64,000 nt of DNA from JAKZVK01 sp965248255 (GCA_965248255.1 CBDFIW010000004.1:1240001-1304000), one strand, 5' to 3'. Shown: positions 1 to 9,951, counted from the stretch's first letter. The notes: a model not told the origin generated them from the letters alone. A program made the numbers and translations.

Positions 1-23
1 CAGGACCTTAGGCCCCGGCTCTA

Positions 24-1187
24 GTGTAGTGCACCATAAATAATGTAACTTATATTGGCTTCCCGTCGTCTCTATTAACAGGAGGCATGGGATGCGAAGA
101 GCACAACCAGTAACTTTGAACACAGCGCAATGCAAGCAGTTGGACCGCTACGCGCGCGGCCGCCAAGTCGCCGTTCGTCTCGCCCTGCGAGCCAGGATTG
201 TCCTGCTGGCCGCCGACGGTCTCGAGAATAAGCAGATCGCCGCACAGCTCGGTGTCTCGCGGCAGCTGGTGGCCCGCTGGCGCACGCGCTTTCTCGAAAG
301 CAGCATCGCCGGCATTGCAAAAGACGCCCCACGGCCCGGTCGTAAACCTGCCGTCTCGAAGCAGAAAGTACAGCAGATCATCCACAAGACCACCCGCGAG
401 AAACCGTCCAACGCCACCCACTGGAGCCGCCGCACCATGGCCGCCGCGGCCGGCGTCAGTGCTTCCACCGTGGGACGGATTTGGCGCGCCCATGGCCTCA
501 AGCCCCACCGCGTCAAGACCTTCAAGCTCAGCAATGACCCGCGTTTCGCCGAGAAACTCGACGACATCGTCGGACTCTATCTCAATCCGCCTGAGCATGC
601 TCTGGTTCTCTCGCTCGATGAGAAGTCCCAAATCCAAGCCCTCGATCGCACCCAGCCCGGCCTGCCGCTCAAAAAGGGACGCGGCCAAACGATGACCCAC
701 GATTACAAGCGCAACGGCACGACCACCCTGTTTGCGGCGCTCAACAGCCTTGACGGCAGCGTGATCGCCGAGTGCATGCCCCGACACAGCCACCAGGAAT
801 GGCTGCGCTTCCTGCGCTTAATTGACCGCCGCACTCCCAAGGACAAACAGCTTCATCTCATCGTGGACAACTATGCCACCCACAAGCATGCCGCTGTGAA
901 GCGTTGGCTCGATCGTCACCCGCGCTTCCACATTCATTTCACCCCGACCTCGGCGTCGTGGCTGAACATGGTCGAGCGATTCTTTCGCGATCTCACCGTC
1001 AAGCGCCTGCGCCGCGGCGTGTTTCGCAGCGTGGACGAGCTCGTCGCCGCCATTGACGACTACATCGCCCAGCACAACGGGCATCCCACGCCCTTCATCT
1101 GGACCGCGACCGCCTCCGACATCCTCGAGAAAGTCAAGCGCGGACGTGCCGCCCTGCATAAGGTGCAATCTGCTTGACGCACTACAC
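24..1187 (+). mobile_element. IS630-type element A, copy 1 (complete)
   Basis: The element is 1,164 bp and is bounded by the inverted repeat GTGTAGTGC/GCACTACAC. A TA dinucleotide flanks each end (22-23 and 1188-1189), the usual target duplication of the IS630/Tc1-mariner superfamily. Two other copies of identical length lie at 6370 and 48641, which fixes both ends. One intact transposase gene fills it. Confidence 0.95.
92..1177 (+). CDS. IS630-family transposase (element A)
   Basis: This 361-residue protein cuts and joins DNA during transposition. It starts with a helix-turn-helix region (about residues 35-75, including 'ENKQIAAQLGVSRQLVARWR') and a second HTH near 115-135. The DDE catalytic core follows: first Asp in 'LVLSLDEKSQIQ', second in 'HLIVDNYATHKH', Glu in 'ASWLNMVERFF'. 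The ATG is preceded by GGAGG at 80-84. The length is normal for single-ORF IS630 transposases and the frame is intact, so it is probably active and could act on related ends in trans. Confidence 0.95.
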   Translation: MRRAQPVTLNTAQCKQLDRYARGRQVAVRLALRARIVLLAADGLENKQIAAQLGVSRQLVARWRTRFLESSIAGIAKDAPRPGRKPAVSKQKVQQIIHKTTREKPSNATHWSRRTMAAAAGVSASTVGRIWRAHGLKPHRVKTFKLSNDPRFAEKLDDIVGLYLNPPEHALVLSLDEKSQIQALDRTQPGLPLKKGRGQTMTHDYKRNGTTTLFAALNSLDGSVIAECMPRHSHQEWLRFLRLIDRRTPKDKQLHLIVDNYATHKHAAVKRWLDRHPRFHIHFTPTSASWLNMVERFFRDLTVKRLRRGVFRSVDELVAAIDDYIAQHNGHPTPFIWTATASDILEKVKRGRAALHKVQSA

Positions 1188-1316
1188 TAGCCGGGGGTAG
1201 GCAACCACAAGGTCAGGAGCCCTGAAAGGGGCGCCACGAACCATGTACGCGTGTCAGCCTGGGTCGGTAAACCCTTCGACGTTAGGTAGGATCTATCCGG
1301 GATTGCCCGTGACAAG

Positions 1317-1600
1317 GTGGTATCTCGCTACTGCCGAGGGAGCAAAGTAGCGCCGTTCTGCAACAAGCGCGGGACGGCCGAGCAGTGGATTAAAGAAGGC
1401 AGGCAGGCGACGAGTTGGACAAGGCTGTCGTGCCATCGCTTCCGGGCGAACGAAGTGCGCCTGCAACTCGCGGTGCTGGCCGATAACCTGGGCAACCTGT
1501 GGCGGCAGGGACTGCCGAACAGGATCAAGAGCTGGTCGCTGACGAGCTTACAGCAGCGGTTCGTGAAGACCGGCGGACGGCTCGTGTGCTGTTGGTACAC
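1317..1600 (+). pseudogene. IS1380-family transposase, C-terminal remnant
   Basis: The frame carries the typical IS1380 C-terminal block, with 'GTAEQWIKEGRQAT', 'SCHRFRANEVRLQLAVLA' and 'LTSLQQRFVKTGGRLV'. The N-terminal catalytic part is absent and the far C-terminus has decayed into unrelated sequence near 1590. It is a dead fragment, and it runs almost directly into the promoter-proximal region of the fucosidase gene. The family is recognised from conserved wording of the motif; the exact 5' limit (somewhere in 1290-1317) is uncertain. Confidence 0.75.
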
Positions 1601-1612
1601 AATGGGGATGTC

Positions 1613-3388
1613 ATGTCACGCAGAGTTTTCGTTCCAAAGCTGATCATCCTTATCTGCGTCATTGCCACGATGGCGGGTTGCACCGCTGAACAAGCACCGG
1701 TCCCTGAAGGAACCTTGAGTGCCGAGGAGCGGCTTGCTTGGTTCAAGGACGACAAGTTCGGGATGTTTATCCATTGGGGACCGTATTCGGTCCTGGCGGG
1801 CGAGTGGCACGGCCGACGGGTCGAAGTCGGCGACATCGCCGAGTGGATCATGCAGCGCCTCGAGATTCCCGTCGCCGAGTATCGCAAGGTGGCACGGAGC
1901 TTCAACCCCATGGAGTTCGACGCTCGCAGCATGGTCAAGCTTGCCAAGGATGCCGGGACGAAGTATCTGGTCTTCACTTCGAAGCACCACGACGGCTTCG
2001 CGATGTATCACTCCAAGGTCAGCGACTACAACATCGTCGACTGGACGGGGTTTGATCGCGATCCGCTGCGCGAGTTGGCCGAAGAGTGCAGACGGCAGGG
2101 GATCCGCTTTGGGATCTACTATTCCCATCGCGAAGACTGGAACGAGCCCTACGCCTACGGCAATACCTGGGACTTCGATTTCGATCCGGAAAAGGGTCTC
2201 GCGACCTTCGAGAAAGAATACCTCGACGTCAAGGCTAAGCCGCAACTCCGAGAGATTCTGAGTAACTACGGCGAAATCGCTCTCGTTTGGTTTGACCGTG
2301 GTATCTATACGCCGGAGCAAGCGAAGCAGTTCGCGGACATCGTACACGAGCTACAGCCGAAAGCAATCATCAACGGTCGGATTGGTAGCTACGGTCAAGA
2401 GTTGTTGGGCGACTACCAGAACACAAGTGACAACCTGATGCCGCCGGGAGGGATCGAGGAGTATTGGGAGACGCCGCAGACACTCAATCACACTTGGGGC
2501 TTCAGCAAGTTCGACACAGAATGGAAAACCCCGGCGGAAGTCGTGCGCCGGCTGGTGGATATCGTCAGCAAGGGCGGGAATTACCTGCTCAACATCGGTC
2601 CGGATGGATCAGGCCGCGTTCCGCAGGCCTCGGTCAACACCCTCACGAGAGTAGGGGAATGGGTACGGGCCAACGGCGAGAGCATCTACGGAACGACGGC
2701 AAGCCCCCTTGCCGAGATCCCCTGGGGCGCCTGTACGGTGAAGGGGGAGACGCTGTACTTGCATGTATTCGACTGGCCCGAGGACGGCAAGCTAGCCCTC
2801 GAAGGGCTTCGCAACCAGGTGCGGGCGGTGCGGCTGTTGGCGGAACCGGAGGGATCGCTGACCTTCGAGCGGAACGGCAACGCCGTTGTCGTGGCAGTTC
2901 CAGCCGACGTGCCCGACCCGTTGGACAGTGTGCTGGTGATGGAAATCGCCGGTTCGCCGGAAGTCGATCCGGTTACGGTGGGGCAGAACGATGATGGTTC
3001 ATTCCGCCTGGACTACTTGACGGCAGTCACCAGCGGACGTGTCGCGAAACGCTTCAACCGCAAAGGTGAGTTTCACATCTCAAAATGGAGAAGCCCTGAG
3101 GACAAGATCACTTGGCATTTGGACATCGCCAAGCCGGGGACGTTCGAAGTAGGGATCACCTACGCCGCCCTGGAGGATCGGGCGGGAGCACCCTACACCG
3201 TCAGCTCGGGGGAGGCGGAGGTGAGTGGCGAGGTCGAGCCGACGGGCGACTGGTACGAGTACAGAACTTTCTCGTTGGGAAGTCTTGTATTACCGCAGCC
3301 AGGCGTTCAAACGGTGGAGATCCGCCCCCAGCGAGACATCTCCGATGACCTGATGTACTTCAAAGCGATTGAGCTGCGGCGGCACTAG
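1613..3388 (+). CDS. GH29 alpha-L-fucosidase, predicted lipoprotein
   Basis: This 591-residue secreted glycoside hydrolase is predicted to remove terminal alpha-L-fucose from glycans. I chose the ATG at 1613 because it begins a lipoprotein signal peptide with lipobox MAGC (Cys23) and has GGGGA about 7 bases upstream; the open frame extends further upstream only into IS1380 debris. Family motifs in order are 'FGMFIHWGPYS' (49-59), 'KHHDGFAMY' (124-132), 'GIYYSHREDW' (167-176) and 'LVWFDRG' (224-230). Asp228 is the expected nucleophile of the retaining mechanism. A beta-rich C-terminal region (about 400-591) could help carbohydrate binding. No operon partner is visible; it probably serves polysaccharide scavenging at the cell surface. 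Confidence 0.9.
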   Translation: MSRRVFVPKLIILICVIATMAGCTAEQAPVPEGTLSAEERLAWFKDDKFGMFIHWGPYSVLAGEWHGRRVEVGDIAEWIMQRLEIPVAEYRKVARSFNPMEFDARSMVKLAKDAGTKYLVFTSKHHDGFAMYHSKVSDYNIVDWTGFDRDPLRELAEECRRQGIRFGIYYSHREDWNEPYAYGNTWDFDFDPEKGLATFEKEYLDVKAKPQLREILSNYGEIALVWFDRGIYTPEQAKQFADIVHELQPKAIINGRIGSYGQELLGDYQNTSDNLMPPGGIEEYWETPQTLNHTWGFSKFDTEWKTPAEVVRRLVDIVSKGGNYLLNIGPDGSGRVPQASVNTLTRVGEWVRANGESIYGTTASPLAEIPWGACTVKGETLYLHVFDWPEDGKLALEGLRNQVRAVRLLAEPEGSLTFERNGNAVVVAVPADVPDPLDSVLVMEIAGSPEVDPVTVGQNDDGSFRLDYLTAVTSGRVAKRFNRKGEFHISKWRSPEDKITWHLDIAKPGTFEVGITYAALEDRAGAPYTVSSGEAEVSGEVEPTGDWYEYRTFSLGSLVLPQPGVQTVEIRPQRDISDDLMYFKAIELRRH

Positions 3389-3725
3389 CTCGTAGGGGTG
3401 GTAGGAGTGTTTCCGACCCCTGGAATTGGATTCTGCGGGCAGGATACGGGGCCTGGCGTGTTCAGAATTGGCGGCTCGTGAAGGTTGGATATGGGCGGCA
3501 GCTGGTGAGTCCACTGACTAACAAACACCTGCAGCTACTTGTCTGATAAAGCGGGAATTCCTCAGCTTCCGCAGGTAGGTCCTTGCTGGTCGGCCGGCGT
3601 TTGAGAACCGCTGGATCAACCCTGCGCCGTTACTCGGGATCTAGCCGCTCGAGTCGCAATTCGTTTCATTCAGCGCTGTGATGTAATTATAAGACGGGCG
3701 CCGTAATCGTATCGCCTCCGTAGGG
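3389..3725. other. Non-coding stretch after the fucosidase gene
   Basis: Open frames here are short and show no family motif, and no clear terminator hairpin followed by a T-run is visible. It holds whatever promoter serves the cytochrome/quinoprotein gene, but I cannot place one with confidence. Confidence 0.4.
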
Positions 3726-6180
3726 GTGCTCCGGACGGGCGCCTCAGTAATGGGCATCCTAGTGAATACACCCCACACGGTTTTGTCTCTAACCGGATCG
3801 CAACGTGGCCGAATCAAAGGCAGGGGCCTCGCCTCCTGTGACCAGACATCCACTGTGGCGGCCGCGACGTTGCTCATCGCGACGCCGCTGGTTAGCCCGG
3901 CGTTACGCGCGCAAGACGCCGGGCCGGCCGCAACAGATGTCAAGCAAACGTACGACAAACTCTGCGCCGGTTGCCATGGAGTAGACGCCCGCGGCACGTC
4001 GCAAGGCCCGGGGCTGATGGGCCCGAAAGTGCGCCGAAGGTCCGCGCAGAACCTGAAAAACATCGTTCTCAAAGGCCATCCCCGCTGCGGGCATGCCGGC
4101 GTTCGATCTGCCGGCCCCTACCGTCGAAGCACTGGCAGCTCTGGTGACGTCACTCAACGCATGGGCGGCTGAAGCGAATGTGCCCGGTGACCGCGCCAGG
4201 GACAAAGAGTTTTTCTTCGGCGCGGGGCAATGCACTTCTTGCCACTTGGTCTTCGGCGGCGGCGCGCCGATCGGACCCGACTTGTCGGAAATAGCACTTC
4301 ACAGGACCGTCGATGAGCTTGGCGAGGCGCTGCAGAACCCCGGTGAGCAGATCGTTCCCGGCTATGACTTGGTAACACTCAAACTGCGTGATGGCGGCAC
4401 GCTGCGCGGATTCGCACGCAGCAGGACCCAATTCGACATTGTCGTCCAGGACCTGGATGGCGAGCTTCATCCTCTCTCCTTCGATCAGGTTGCGCGCATC
4501 ACCGAGGACAAATCCTCATTCATGCCTGCCGTGAAGGCCTCCGAGGACGAACTCCAGAATCTCATCGCCTTTCTCAGTGGGTTAGCCGGTGTGAAGCCTG
4601 ACCTGCCGATCGCACCGCGTTCGGGCGCGTCCGAATCAGGCGGCAGCATTGATTTCTCGGTGGTCGTGAACCCGAAACCCGGCGACTGGCCGACCTACAA
4701 CGGAAACCTCAGCGGCAATCGCTACAGCCGGTTGGATCAGGTCAACCGGTCCAACGTCAACCAACTCAGGCTCAAATGGACTCTTGCTATTCCGCTGTGG
4801 AGGCAGTTCCTGCCGGACACCCCCTATTACCACCGGAACATGCGGTACTTCGGACTGGAAACGGTACCCATCGTTGTTGACGGCATCATGTACGTCACCG
4901 GTCCGAATCAAGTCTTCGCGCTCGATGCCCGCAGCGGGCACCAAATCTGGCACTATTCGCGCCCGCGCACTCCCGGGCTGGTGTCGGACGCCTCCCTCGG
5001 GACGAATCGAGGGGTGGCCGTCCTCGGTGACAACGTCTTCATGGTCACCGACAACGCACATCTGATCGCCCTTAACCGGATCACGGGAAGCCTGGTCTGG
5101 GAGGCTGTCCTGTTTGACGAGCCGCAGAAGTACGGGGGGACGGTCGCCCCCCTCGCCGTCAAGGATATGGTGGTCGCCGGCGTGGCCGGAGGAGACTGGG
5201 GAATTCGCGGATTCCTCTCCGCCTACAAAGCCGCCACCGGCGAGCGTGTCTGGCGTCATTGGACGATACCCGCTCCCGGCGAGCCCGGATCGGAAACCTG
5301 GGAAGGAACGGCGATCAGCCTGGGAGGTGGTGCCACCTGGCTGACGGGTTCCTATGACGCGGCGACGGACACCCTTTTCTGGGCCACGGGCAATCCTTGG
5401 CCGGTTTCCGACGATAGCGAGCGCGGCGGCTACAACCTGTTCACGAATTCGGTGCTGGCGCTCGATCCCGACAGTGGGGAACGGAAGTGGTACTTCCAGT
5501 TCACTCCCCATGACATCTACGACTGGGACGCCACCGTGCCGAACGTGCTCGTCGATGCGGAGTACCGAGGAGTACCGCGAAAGCTCCTGCTGCACGCCGA
5601 CCGGAATGGCTTCTTCTACGTCCTCGACCGCACGGAAGGCGAGCTTCTGCTCGCCAAGTCGTTCATGCACCGCATTACCTGGGCGAGCGGAATCGACCCT
5701 GACAGCCGCCCGATGCGCCTGCCGCCAAGCGATGTGAGATGCCCTGGTCACGCCACCAACTGGCAGGGCACTACATTCAGTCCGACTACGGGCCTCTACT
5801 ACGTGATCGCTGCGGAGAACTGCCGGGTGAGCCTTTCACCGGGAAGCTGGAAAATAGGGTCTCCCCCGGTGGAGCCACACAGGAAGTACCTGCGTGCACT
5901 CAATCTTGAGACCGGAGAGATCGCTTGGGAGATCCCGCAGGTTGGCCCTATCGACGGCAAGAGAGGAGCGGGCCTGCTGGGCACAGCCGGAGGACTGATC
6001 TTCTACGGCGATCCGAGCGGCTACTTCGTCGCAGTGGACGAGCGCGACGGAAAAACGTTGTGGCGCGTCCCGCTGAACACGACGATCAAGGCCTCCCCGA
6101 TTAGCTATTCCGTCGACGGAGAGCAGTTCATCACCCTTGCCGTGGGATCGAGGATCATGTCGTTCGGTTTGCCACAGTAA
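3726..6180 (+). CDS. Diheme cytochrome c-PQQ quinoprotein dehydrogenase (one apparent frameshift)
   Basis: This predicted periplasmic quinoprotein oxidises an alcohol, sugar or similar substrate and passes electrons to its own c-type hemes. The first frame (from 3726; true start uncertain) has an export-like stretch ending near 'SPALRAQDA' and heme site CAGCH. At about 4074 the frame shifts by one base: deleting one C in 'aaaggccatcccc' joins it to the frame beginning at 4093. That second frame has heme site CTSCH, an 'SFMP' Met-ligand region, then eight-bladed propeller motifs from 'GDWPTYNGN', including 'GVAGGDWGIRGFLSAY' and the quinoprotein signature 'FTPHDIYDWDAT'. Unlike its relative at 32.6 kb it lacks the vicinal Cys-Cys pair. 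The frameshift is either true decay or an assembly error; the rest is well preserved. Confidence 0.8.
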
Positions 6181-6369
6181 CGTCTTTCACTCGAAGCACC
6201 GGCGAGGGGCTTGTTCACGGCCCGTGGTTTCGACGAGGCCATGCGCAGGGGAGTGCGCTAACGCCTTCCTCGACTAGTTCGGACGAGGAGCGCTCTCAAA
6301 CCAACACTCCGCGGCGACTACGTCGGTCGGGCGGCGGTAGATTAACCCTTCGCCGTCACACACGATCTA

Positions 6370-7533
6370 GTGTAGTGCGTCAAGCAGATTGCACCTTATG
6401 CAGGGCGGCACGTCCGCGCTTGACTTTCTCGAGGATGTCGGAGGCGGTCGCGGTCCAGATGAAGGGCGTGGGATGCCCGTTGTGCTGGGCGATGTAGTCG
6501 TCAATGGCGGCGACGAGCTCGTCCACGCTGCGAAACACGCCGCGGCGCAGGCGCTTGACGGTGAGATCGCGAAAGAATCGCTCGACCATGTTCAGCCACG
6601 ACGCCGAGGTCGGGGTGAAATGAATGTGGAAGCGCGGGTGACGATCGAGCCAACGCTTCACAGCGGCATGCTTGTGGGTGGCATAGTTGTCCACGATGAG
6701 ATGAAGCTGTTTGTCCTTGGGAGTGCGGCGGTCAATTAAGCGCAGGAAGCGCAGCCATTCCTGGTGGCTGTGTCGGGGCATGCACTCGGCGATCACGCTG
6801 CCGTCAAGGCTGTTGAGCGCCGCAAACAGGGTGGTCGTGCCGTTGCGCTTGTAATCGTGGGTCATCGTTTGGCCGCGTCCCTTTTTGAGCGGCAGGCCGG
6901 GCTGGGTGCGATCGAGGGCTTGGATTTGGGACTTCTCATCGAGCGAGAGAACCAGAGCATGCTCAGGCGGATTGAGATAGAGTCCGACGATGTCGTCGAG
7001 TTTCTCGGCGAAACGCGGGTCATTGCTGAGCTTGAAGGTCTTGACGCGGTGGGGCTTGAGGCCATGGGCGCGCCAAATCCGTCCCACGGTGGAAGCGCTG
7101 ACGCCGGCCGCGGCGGCCATGGTGCGGCGGCTCCAGTGGGTGGCGTTGGACGGTTTCTCGCGGGTGGTCTTGTGGATGATCTGCTGTACTTTCTGCTTCG
7201 AGACGGCAGGTTTACGACCGGGCCGTGGGGCGTCTTTTGCAATGCCGGCGATGCTGCTTTCGAGAAAGCGCGTGCGCCAGCGGGCCACCAACTGCCGCGA
7301 GACACCGAGCTGTGCGGCGATCTGCTTATTCTCGAGACCGTCGGCGGCCAGCAGGACAATCCTGGCTCGCAGGGCGAGACGAACGGCGACTTGGCGGCCG
7401 CGCGCGTAGCGGTCCAACTGCTTGCATTGCGCTGTGTTCAAAGTTACTGGTTGTGCTCTTCGCATCCCATGCCTCCTGTTAATAGAGACGACGGGAAGCC
7501 AATATAAGTTACATTATTTATGGTGCACTACAC
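6370..7533 (-). mobile_element. IS630-type element A, copy 2 (complete, inverted)
   Basis: The 1,164-bp element lies in the opposite orientation to copy 1, flanked by TA at 6368-6369 and 7534-7535. With copy 1 it brackets the fucosidase and quinoprotein genes as inverted repeats. Confidence 0.95.
6380..7465 (-). CDS. IS630-family transposase (element A, copy 2)
   Basis: The protein has the same 361-residue sequence as that of copy 1, with the DDE residues intact. Only scattered silent changes separate the copies, so duplication was recent. Confidence 0.95.
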   Translation of the reverse strand: MRRAQPVTLNTAQCKQLDRYARGRQVAVRLALRARIVLLAADGLENKQIAAQLGVSRQLVARWRTRFLESSIAGIAKDAPRPGRKPAVSKQKVQQIIHKTTREKPSNATHWSRRTMAAAAGVSASTVGRIWRAHGLKPHRVKTFKLSNDPRFAEKLDDIVGLYLNPPEHALVLSLDEKSQIQALDRTQPGLPLKKGRGQTMTHDYKRNGTTTLFAALNSLDGSVIAECMPRHSHQEWLRFLRLIDRRTPKDKQLHLIVDNYATHKHAAVKRWLDRHPRFHIHFTPTSASWLNMVERFFRDLTVKRLRRGVFRSVDELVAAIDDYIAQHNGHPTPFIWTATASDILEKVKRGRAALHKVQSA

Positions 7534-7621
7534 TAGCGGTCTCGCGGCACCGGCTCTCATTCCGACAGTCCTCCTTGCTCGGAGGTGTGATCACTACGCC
7601 CGCCAAGTTCAGAGCCAGCGC

Positions 7622-7737
7622 GCCGCTCATCACGTCGAAGAACTTCAGAGCCGCACTGCGAACCCGAAATGTGGTCCAGCCGAGCTTCCTGTGTTCGATC
7701 AGATGGAGCTGATGCTTGCGGATCTGCTCGGGACCTA
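7622..7737 (-). pseudogene. Tyrosine recombinase (integrase) N-terminal fragment
   Basis: A minus-strand frame reads 'GPEQIRKHQLHLIEHRKLGW' and continues to 'RVRSAALKFF'. This matches the core-binding (SAM-like) domain of the integrases that accompany IS91-type elements; compare 'LDEIRSYQVYLLKERKMGVR' in the recombinase at 15.4 kb. No catalytic domain remains, and the upstream part is cut off by a piece of element B. The identification rests on this short motif only. Confidence 0.5.
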
Positions 7738-7819
7738 TTGACTCCCGCATAATATAGAGTCAGTCAAAACAAAGAGAAGACTGTTTCCAGAAGGCCGTGA
7801 TCAAACGCGGTTTGCGGTA
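7738..7819 (-). mobile_element. Fragment of IS630-type element B (right end)
   Basis: These 82 bases are the reverse complement of the right end of element B, including the terminal inverted repeat and the last codons of its transposase. TA precedes it at 7736-7737. It breaks off at 7819 and joins an element A fragment. Confidence 0.85.
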
Positions 7820-7899
7820 TGCTCTTCGCATCCCATGCCTCCTGTTAATAGAGACGATGGGAAGCCAATATAAGTTACATTATTTATGGTGCACTACAC
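7820..7899 (-). mobile_element. Fragment of IS630-type element A (left end)
   Basis: These 80 bases match the left end of element A in reverse, including the GCACTACAC terminus and the transposase ribosome binding site. The fragment ends exactly at the TA into which element B copy 1 is inserted. Confidence 0.85.
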
Positions 7900-7901
7900 T
7901 A

Positions 7902-8995
7902 TTGAATCCCGCAAATTATTATGACACTTTTTGATAGTGTGGAGCATCTATATATGTATGGGCAACCCCAAAGGTGTGAAGCGGGATTTCAAGGCGCTGG
8001 AGAAGCGCCGTTTCGAAGCGATGCGGCTGCTCCACCAAGGCCACAATCAGTCCGAGACGGCGAGACGGCTGAACGTCGCTCGCCAAACCGTCAGTGAGTG
8101 GCGGCGGCAATACCGCGAGCAGGGTGCGGCCGGACTCCGCCAGGCCGGGCGCGCCGGACGCAAGCCGCTCCTCGATGCCGCACAACGCGAACGCCTGACG
8201 TCGCTGCTGCTGGAAGGCCCGGAAGCCCACGGCTTCCCAACGCCCCTGTGGAGCTGTCCGCGGGTGGCTCGGCTGACCGGAGACGAGTTCGGGGTCGCAT
8301 ACCACGCAGGCCACGCCTGGAAGATCCTGCGAGCGCTCGACTGGAGCCCGCAACGCCCGGCCGGAAAGGCGCGCGAGCGCAACGAAGAGCGGATCCGCAC
8401 CTGGAAGCGCAAGACCTGGAAGCGCATTAAAAAAAAGCCCAAAACGAAGGCCGTACGCTCGTCTTCATCGACGAAAGCGGATTGAGTCAGAAGCCGCATC
8501 GCTGCCGCACCTGGGCGCCACGTGGCCAAACACCGGTGCTGCAGTTTAACTTCAACTGGGAGAAGCTTTCCGTCTCGGCGGGGCTGACGCTGCGTAACTT
8601 CTACTTCCGGCTCTATCCCGGTGCGATCGGCAAAGAGCAAGTGACCGACTTTCTCAAGGCGTTGGTACGTCATATCGATCGCCCGCTGCTGATCGTCTGG
8701 GATCGGCTGCCGGCGCACCGTAGCCGCCTGGTGCAAGAGTTCATCGAACTCTCCGAAGGCCACATCGCAACCGAGTACTTGCCACCCTATGCGCCGGAGT
8801 TGAATCCGGTGGAATACATCTGGGCTTACTGGAAGCAGCACGAGTTGCCGAACGTCTGTCCGAAAGACTACGGCGAGCTGAACGAGCGGGCCCGCAAGGC
8901 ACTCCGCCGCATGTACCGCAAACCGCGTTTGATCACGGCCTTCTGGAAACAGTCTTCTCTTTGTTTTGACTGACTCTATATTATGCGGGAGTCAA
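7902..8995 (+). mobile_element. IS630-type element B, copy 1 (complete)
   Basis: The element is 1,094 bp, flanked by TA at 7900-7901 and 8996-8997. Left end TTGAATCCCGCAAATTAT and right end (reverse complement) TTGACTCCCGCATAATAT form an imperfect inverted repeat. Three further full copies of the same length exist in the window. Confidence 0.95.
7958..8973 (+). CDS. IS630-family transposase (element B), made by -1 frameshift
   Basis: Two overlapping frames encode one transposase. Frame 1 (from ATG 7958, 'MGNPKGVKRDFK') supplies the helix-turn-helix 'SETARRLNVARQTVSEWR' and ends at 8485. Frame 2, reached by a -1 slip, supplies the DDE core: Asp in 'TLVFIDESGLSQK', Asp in 'LLIVWDRLPAHRS', Glu in 'ELNPVEYIWAYWK'. 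The slip site is the A8-G run at 8429-8437, which contains the heptamer A AAA AAG read in frame 1, the same type used in dnaX and many IS elements. All four copies keep it, so this is programmed recoding and not decay. Confidence 0.9.
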
Positions 8996-8997
8996 TA

Positions 8998-9147
8998 GGA
9001 CTGCTTGCCTGTCTCGTCACACTGGTGATTGTGACTCTGCTAACCCAGCAGATGGATCCGTCGCGACCCGCACGAAGCAGCCTTGGCGAAGAGGTGGAGC
9101 TGGCAGACCGTCTTGGAGTGCTTCCCCTATTCCGTCGGGTCGACTAG
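8998..9147 (+). pseudogene. C-terminal remnant, possibly a sodium/solute symporter
   Basis: Directly after element B the frame reads 'GLLACLVTLVIVTLLTQQMD' and stops at 9147 after about 49 residues. One hydrophobic helix followed by a 'LLTQ-MDP' tail resembles the C-terminus of SSS-type symporters. Nothing recognisable of the protein is found on the other side of the element. The family assignment is a guess. Confidence 0.3.
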
Positions 9148-9669
9148 CTTCCGACGCTGTTCAGGAGTCACGGAGAAGTAACTTCCGACAAGTCCGGTGA
9201 TCTCAATGGGTCGATGCAACACCCTTCCTGGAAGGAAAGGTGAAATGTAAGCCTAAGAAACTAAAAGGGTAACGATGAGGATACAGCGCTTCCCTCTGGA
9301 TCCTGTTGAAGTACAAGAAGTTACGTGGTTGCGGTTGGGGGCTTCGGATGATGGGTAAGCCACTTGTCCCTCTCGGCGTTCGGATACTCCAGCTAAAGGA
9401 CTTAACGCGGGTGTTGCGTTGACCGGTTGAGCCGGCACCGGTTCGCGGAAGTGGGCAGTTACCTGTCGCGAACAACCGATCCGTTGAACGATCCGAGCGT
9501 ACCACGCACGGGCCTCGACTTCAGCTTGGTTTTCGACTCCGTGGTGACGGTCTGGGCGCTCGAACGAGTGGAACCTCATGCGATCCCGATTTCGCGACAG
9601 TAATCGGCCGATTGTCGCGATGTTGTTGCTTTCGTGGGGCTTAGTCTATCTCGCGGCAACGGACTACGC
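9148..9669. other. Gene-poor stretch
   Basis: No convincing gene. A 48-codon frame from ATG 9577 encodes one hydrophobic segment ('IVAMLLLSWGLVYLAATDYA') and then stops; it may be debris of a membrane protein. Around 9416-9450 short GC-rich inverted repeats (CCGGTTGAGCCGGCACCGG) could fold, but no known RNA is recognised. Confidence 0.35.
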
Positions 9670-9951
9670 TCACCGAGAGTGGTGGGCGGTGCGGACGGGA
9701 TTGGGGTCGGGTTGCGATCCCTGAAGCCTAAGGGGCTGTCCCGATGGTTGAACCCGTGTTACCATCGCCTCGGCGGATGGTGGCCTGCCTCGGATGCCGA
9801 CCGTCGCGGCGAGCCCAATGAAGAGAACGGTGCCAGCGAGGACCACCAAAGCTTCACGCCCAAGACGGCGAAGCCATGTGTCCGACAAAAGACGCTTGCG
9901 CTTGGGCAACCGGAGTCTTGGTTGAAACGTTGATAGAGCGTCGCTCATCAT
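9670..9951 (-). CDS. Small hypothetical membrane protein
   Basis: This 93-residue frame begins 24 bases after the stop of the TolB-like gene on the same strand. It has a basic N-terminus and one predicted membrane helix ('ALVVLAGTVLFIGLAATVGI'). No ribosome binding site is obvious and the C-terminus looks non-natural, so it could be a remnant or not a gene. Confidence 0.25.
   Translation of the reverse strand: MMSDALSTFQPRLRLPKRKRLLSDTWLRRLGREALVVLAGTVLFIGLAATVGIRGRPPSAEAMVTRVQPSGQPLRLQGSQPDPNPVRTAHHSR

Noticed and set aside
818..1168. Long open frames antisense to element A transposase
   Set aside because: They repeat in each copy, have no family motif and exist because of the codon pattern of a GC-rich gene on the other strand.
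9148..9600. Possible structured RNA near 9416-9450
   Set aside because: Inverted repeats are short and overlapping, there is no second copy, and no known RNA class matches.
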